Part shown: one piece after another, positions 60,275 through 64,000 of the stretch
How the letters are laid out: every line of letters begins with the position of its first letter
Numbering within the stretch: the stretch's first letter is position 1
DNA from: Streptomyces carpinensis
GTDB lineage: Bacteria; Actinomycetota; Actinomycetes; Streptomycetales; Streptomycetaceae
NCBI RefSeq assembly: GCF_002154505.1
Contig: NZ_MUBM01000266.1
Location: 1 to 64,000 of the forward strand
Direction: 5' to 3'
DNA: 64,000 nucleotides
Notes under the pieces: generated by a model
Told to the model about the DNA's origin: nothing
Seen by the model: only the letters and a program-made list of their open reading frames with translations
Database searches by the model: none
Program-made: the position numbers and the translations under genes

Positions 60275-61966
60275 TCACACCTCGTCGGACTCGGCGAGGC
60301 CCAGTTCCGCGCAGAGTTGTTCGCGGAGCCTGAACTTCTGGATCTTCGTCGCCGCCACCGGCCATTCCTCGACAAACCGCAGATGGTGCGGCACCTTGAA
60401 GGTCGCCACCCGGCCCTGGAGCCATTCCCAGATCTCCCGGTCGGTGACGCTGTGACCCGGAGCCAGCTCCAGGAACGCGGCCGGCACCTCGACCAGACGC
60501 GGGTCCGGCACGCCGACGACCTGGGCGATGCTGACCGCGGGGTGCGACTGGAGCAGCTCCTCTATCTCGACGGCGGCGACGTTCTCGCCGCCCACCTTCA
60601 GCATGTCTTTGAGCCGCCCGTGGTACGAGACCCGGCCGGCCTTGTCGAGCGAGCCGATGTCGCCGGTGTGGAACCACCCGTCGTCGTCCGTCTTGTCGGT
60701 CGTCAGTGACGGGTCTCCGTGGTAGCCCTCGAACATCGAGTACCCACGGACGCAGATCTCGCCCCGCTCCCCAAGCGGGAGCGTCCCCCCCGTCGCCCGG
60801 TCCACGACGCACAGCTCGATTCCCGGGAACGGCCGGCCGCACGTGTTGGTCCGGTCCTCCAGCGAGTCGGTGATCTCGCTGAAGGACACGCATCCGCCTG
60901 TCTCCGTCGAGCCGTAGGCGGTCACGAGCGTCGCGTGCGGCCACAGCTTCTGGAGTTCCCGCAGACGGGCGGGCGGCGCGACGTTGTTGACCAGCCTCAG
61001 CTCGCCGAAGTCGACCTCGGCGAAGCGCGGGTGCTGGGCCAGAGCCTGGGTCACCGTCGGGAACGTCGGGAAGGCGTGGGTCACACGTTCCTCGTGCATC
61101 AGGGTCAGTGCCGCGTCCGCCTCGAAGTGCTGCATCGAGATGAAGGTGCCGCCGACGTAGAACGAGGCGATCATCGGCAGCACCGAGGACATGTGGAACA
61201 TCGGCAGCGGGTCCCAGAAGCGGTCCCCCCGGCGTACGTCGAGTCGTTCCCCCACCGCGATGCCGTTGCGGACCACCATCTCGTGGGACAGCAGGCACCC
61301 CTTGGGGGCCGAGGTCGTGCCGGAGGTGTACATCATGGCGGCGATCGAGCGCAGCGACACCCGCCGGCGCAGCAGGTGCACATCTGCGCTGTCGACGGTC
61401 TCCGCGAGGGCGTCGAAGGCGTCCGCCGTCGTGTGGACGGGCGGCACCTCCCCGGGCAGCTCGCCGAGCATGACGATGCGCCGCAGCTGCGGTACCGATG
61501 CGGTGGGGAGGCCCTGCGGGTCGGTGGGATCGAGGTCGGCGAGGGCGGACTCGATCCGTTCCCGCATGCTGAAGGGCTGGCCCGGCTGCTCTCCCGAGAG
61601 CAGGACCTTGGCCCCCGAATCGGCGAGCACGTGCGTGAGGTCGCGGCCCTGGTACCGGGCATTGATGAGGACGGCGACCGCCCCGATCATCGCGCTCCCG
61701 AAGAGGCAGCGCACGAAGTCCGGAGAGTTGGACATCAGAACGGCGACGTGGTCGCCCGGGCGGACGCCGAGCGCGAGGAGAGAGCGGGCCGTGCGCTCCG
61801 CCTGCTCGGCCAGCTCGGGATACGTCCACCGTGTCCCGGGGAAGACGATCGCCTCGCTGTCACCCCACAGTGCTGCACCGCGCAGCGGCACGTCCCCGAG
61901 GGGAACGGCCTCCGCCCAGGTCCGCGTGTCGGCGTCGAAGGGTGGTGGTGCGTATCTGCTTGCCAT
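60275..61966 (-). CDS. Acyl-CoA synthetase (second copy)
   Basis: A 563-residue ANL ligase, paralogue of the 54851 protein. Motifs: A3 YTSGTTSAPKGC, A5 TAYGSTETGG, A8 HTGDIGSLDKAGRVSYHGRLKDMLKVGGENVAAVEIEE, A10 VAATKIQKFRLRE. Both copies share the unusual TTSAP form of the P-loop. The start was set at the ATG at 61966 (MASRYAPPP); GTG at 62032 is possible. It lies 144 nt after the ferredoxin oxidoreductase beta gene and heads a tight series of co-oriented genes. Confidence 0.9.
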   Translation of the reverse strand: MASRYAPPPFDADTRTWAEAVPLGDVPLRGAALWGDSEAIVFPGTRWTYPELAEQAERTARSLLALGVRPGDHVAVLMSNSPDFVRCLFGSAMIGAVAVLINARYQGRDLTHVLADSGAKVLLSGEQPGQPFSMRERIESALADLDPTDPQGLPTASVPQLRRIVMLGELPGEVPPVHTTADAFDALAETVDSADVHLLRRRVSLRSIAAMMYTSGTTSAPKGCLLSHEMVVRNGIAVGERLDVRRGDRFWDPLPMFHMSSVLPMIASFYVGGTFISMQHFEADAALTLMHEERVTHAFPTFPTVTQALAQHPRFAEVDFGELRLVNNVAPPARLRELQKLWPHATLVTAYGSTETGGCVSFSEITDSLEDRTNTCGRPFPGIELCVVDRATGGTLPLGERGEICVRGYSMFEGYHGDPSLTTDKTDDDGWFHTGDIGSLDKAGRVSYHGRLKDMLKVGGENVAAVEIEELLQSHPAVSIAQVVGVPDPRLVEVPAAFLELAPGHSVTDREIWEWLQGRVATFKVPHHLRFVEEWPVAATKIQKFRLREQLCAELGLAESDEV

Positions 61967-62110
61967 GTCGTGACTCGGCTCTTTCGTCGACGGTTCGGAA
62001 GACGGCTGAACGACGTGGTTCCGTGTGTTCACCGGTGGTCGTGGGTGGAGCGCAGCCCGTTCCAGCGGCGACCCGGCATGGCCTGGGCACGGCTGGGCGG
62101 AGGGGTTCGC

Positions 62111-63091
62111 CTAGGCGACGGTCCAGGGGTCCGCGCCGGCCAGCAGCGAGAAGAACGCCGTGTCGTCGCCCTTCTCCGCGCGTGCGGGGTTCCCGCGTAC
62201 CTGGTCGTCAAAGGTCTGCCGCTCGACGCGGCGGAAGATCCCGACGGGCACCCGCGCCATCGATCCGTCGTCGAGACGTGACAGCGCCCACGACGACTCG
62301 GCGGACGCTGACCTCACGTCGTGCACGTACGAACGGCCGTCGATGTCGTATGTCGCCCCATCCCGCAGCCGCACCAGGCGCCGGGCCGACTCCGCGGGGT
62401 TCTTGAGCACCTCGAAGGCGCCGTCGTTGAAGATAGGACAGTTCTGGTAGATCTCCACCAGGGCCGTGCCGCGGTGCGCTGCGGCCGCCCGCAGCACCTC
62501 GGTCAGCCCGGTGCGATCGGAGTCGATCGCGCGGGCGACGAACGTCGCGTCGGCGCCGAGGGCCAGCGCGACGGGGTTGAAGGGCGCGCCCACCGATCCG
62601 TCCGGCGACGACTTCGTCACCTTCCCCGCCTCGCTCGTCGGCGAGAACTGGCCCTTGGTCAGTCCGTAGATCCGGTTGTTGAACAGCAGGATCTTGAGGT
62701 TCACGTTGCGGCGCATCGCGTGGATGAGGTGGTTACCGCCGATGGACAGCGCGTCGCCGTCGCCGGTGACGACCCAGACGGACAGGTCGCCACGTGTGGT
62801 CGCCAGGCCGGTCGCGATAGCGGGGGCACGCCCGTGGATGGAGTGCATGCCGTACGTGTCGAGGTAGTAGGGGAACCGGGACGAGCAGCCGATGCCGGAG
62901 ATGAAAACGATGTTCTCGCGACGCAGCCCGAGCCCGGGCAGGAAGCCCTGGACGGTCTTGAGGATGACGTAGTCACCGCAGCCGGGACACCAGCGGACCT
63001 CCTGGTCGGAGCTGTACTCCTTGGCGGTGGCCGGCACCTCGGCGACCGGCACCCCTCTCAGGCCCGGGAAAGGCAATGCTTCCACGGTCAT
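62111..63091 (-). CDS. korB: 2-oxoacid:ferredoxin oxidoreductase, beta subunit
   Basis: A 326-residue beta subunit with thiamine-diphosphate site. Seen: WCPGCGDYVILKTVQ (cluster/TPP Cys), ISGIGCSSRFPYYLDTYGMHSIHGRAPAIATG, VVTGDGDALSIGGNHLIHA (TPP motif GDG with NH), and RIYGLTKGQFSPTSE. This is the two-subunit KorAB type of actinobacteria, which oxidatively decarboxylates 2-oxoglutarate or another 2-oxoacid to an acyl-CoA with ferredoxin. In this context it could be a housekeeping enzyme or serve a 2-oxoacid of the pathway. ATG at 63091 overlaps the alpha gene stop. Confidence 0.92.
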   Translation of the reverse strand: MTVEALPFPGLRGVPVAEVPATAKEYSSDQEVRWCPGCGDYVILKTVQGFLPGLGLRRENIVFISGIGCSSRFPYYLDTYGMHSIHGRAPAIATGLATTRGDLSVWVVTGDGDALSIGGNHLIHAMRRNVNLKILLFNNRIYGLTKGQFSPTSEAGKVTKSSPDGSVGAPFNPVALALGADATFVARAIDSDRTGLTEVLRAAAAHRGTALVEIYQNCPIFNDGAFEVLKNPAESARRLVRLRDGATYDIDGRSYVHDVRSASAESSWALSRLDDGSMARVPVGIFRRVERQTFDDQVRGNPARAEKGDDTAFFSLLAGADPWTVA

Positions 63092-64000
63092 CGGCCGACC
63101 TCCAGGAGATGGATGAGAAGGGCGTCCTCGATCTCGGACACCTGGAACGGCAGACCCCGGACCTGGTTGTGGCCGACGACGTCGACGAGGTACTTCGCCC
63201 GGAGCAGCATCGACAGCTGCCCGAGGTTCATCTCGGGGCAGACGACCCGCCTGTACCGGCGCAGCACCTCGCCGAGGTCGCGCGGGAAGGGGTTGAGCGC
63301 CCGCAGGTGCGCGTGTGCGACCGAGTTGCCCTGCTTGCGCAGCCTTGCGCATGCCTCGGCGACGGGCCCGTACGTCGAACCCCAGCCGATGACGAGCAAC
63401 TCGGCGTCACCGTCGGGGTCGTCGACCCAGGTGTCTCCGATGACCTGCGTGATCCGGTCCACCTTGGCCTGACGGGTACGCACCATGAGGTCGTGGTTGC
63501 CCGGCTCGTAGGAGATGTTGCCGTGCCCGTCGCCCTTCTCGATGCCGCCGATCCGGTGCTCGAGACCCGGTGTCCCCGGGACGGCCCAGGGTCTTGCCAG
63601 CGTCTCCGGTTCCCGCTTGTACGGCCAGAAGGCGCGAGCGCCGTCATCGGTCTCGTGGTTCGGCTCGGTGGCGAAACCCGGATCGATGCTCGGCAGGTCG
63701 CCCGGCTGGGGGATCTGCCACGGTTCGGAGCCGTTGGCCAGGTAGCCGTCGGACAGGAGCATCACCGGTGTCCGGTACCGGATCGCGATCCGCGCGGCCT
63801 CGACGGCAGCGGCGAAGCAGTCCGCGGGCGACCGGGGAGCGATGACCGGCAGGGGTGCCTCGCCGTTGCGGCCGAACAGCGCCTGCAGCAGGTCGGACTG
63901 CTCCGTCTTGGTCGGCAGTCCGGTGGACGGCCCGCCGCGCTGGACGTCGACGACGACCAGCGGCAGCTCCAGGCTCACCGCAAGACCCAGGGCCTCGCTC
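63088..64000 (-). CDS. korA: 2-oxoacid:ferredoxin oxidoreductase, alpha subunit, 5' truncated by window edge
   Basis: C-terminal 300 residues or so of the alpha subunit. The frame is open to the window end (SEALGLAVSLELPLVVVDVQRGGPSTGLPT); the GTG at 63978 is inside a conserved region and not the start. Seen: domain with VDVQRGGPSTGLPTKTEQSDL (POR_N), VIAPRSPADCFAAAVEA, VMLLSDGYLANGSEPW, and a C-terminal Rossmann part LLVIGWGSTYGPVAEACARLR with CPEMNLGQLSMLLR. It pairs with korB through an ATGA overlap. Confidence 0.92.
   Translation of the reverse strand, partial: SEALGLAVSLELPLVVVDVQRGGPSTGLPTKTEQSDLLQALFGRNGEAPLPVIAPRSPADCFAAAVEAARIAIRYRTPVMLLSDGYLANGSEPWQIPQPGDLPSIDPGFATEPNHETDDGARAFWPYKREPETLARPWAVPGTPGLEHRIGGIEKGDGHGNISYEPGNHDLMVRTRQAKVDRITQVIGDTWVDDPDGDAELLVIGWGSTYGPVAEACARLRKQGNSVAHAHLRALNPFPRDLGEVLRRYRRVVCPEMNLGQLSMLLRAKYLVDVVGHNQVRGLPFQVSEIEDALLIHLLEVGR

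Noticed and set aside
63088..63978. Full-length gene starting at GTG 63978 for the ferredoxin oxidoreductase alpha subunit
   Set aside because: The frame and the conserved sequence continue upstream to the window edge, so the gene is truncated by the window.

Overview
The window is high-GC actinomycete DNA, most likely from a Streptomyces or close relative. The evidence is the very high third-position GC, frequent GTG starts, ATGA/GTGA stop-start overlaps, an NB-ARC/TPR regulator relic, FG-GAP secreted proteins, IS5 and IS110 relics and many TetR/HxlR/ArsR regulators. I saw no rRNA, tRNA, CRISPR array or prophage. All family calls were made by reading the sequence; no database search was run.

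Left end (1-7.8 kb): a degraded accessory zone. It holds a partial GNAT acetyltransferase, an NB-ARC/TPR gene broken by at least three frameshifts, a small partner protein, a DinB/DUF664 gene between IS5-type relics, an IS110 transposase tail, two frameshifted short-chain dehydrogenases, an intact tautomerase and about 1 kb with no convincing gene.

Catabolic cluster 1 (7.8-29 kb): a nearly gap-free set of genes for an aromatic or cyclic compound. It has two copies of the set HsaA-like flavin hydroxylase, type I extradiol ring-cleavage dioxygenase and meta-cleavage hydrolase. It also has an FAH-type hydratase, a sugar-type (RbsBAC-like) importer, an isocitrate-lyase/PEP-mutase family lyase, three fumarate-reductase/tricarballylate-dehydrogenase-like flavoproteins, an SDR, and isochorismatase- and racemase-fold proteins that lack the usual cysteines. 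A flavin reductase is fused to an IclR-type sensor domain. Two TetR genes close the cluster. A 16-bp site (TG-N8-ACTACA) occurs three times in its two divergent promoter regions and probably marks the regulon.

Middle (29-45 kb): an ArsR-type regulator with an FtsX-type permease, an FG-GAP secreted protein, a Pcm methyltransferase, a site-2 protease with CBS domains, and a glutamine-rich prion-like protein followed by a subtilisin-fold protein that has lost catalytic Asp and Ser and the oxyanion Asn. An MFS exporter with a divergent HxlR regulator follows, then a TetR divergent from a metallo-beta-lactamase-fold hydrolase.

Right part (45-64 kb, all minus strand): molybdenum-cofactor genes moaA, moeA and moaE; a branched-chain-amino-acid-type importer in which two permeases and one ATPase are one polypeptide; and catabolic cluster 2. 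Cluster 2 has two acyl-CoA ligases, an SDR, an aldo/keto reductase, two VOC proteins, two EthD-like proteins, a TIM-barrel isomerase and a 2-oxoacid:ferredoxin oxidoreductase that runs off the window. Two 20-bp sites matching at 17 of 20 positions, upstream of the MBL gene and of the importer, suggest that one TetR controls both. The moco genes beside a catabolic cluster hint at a molybdoenzyme outside the window.
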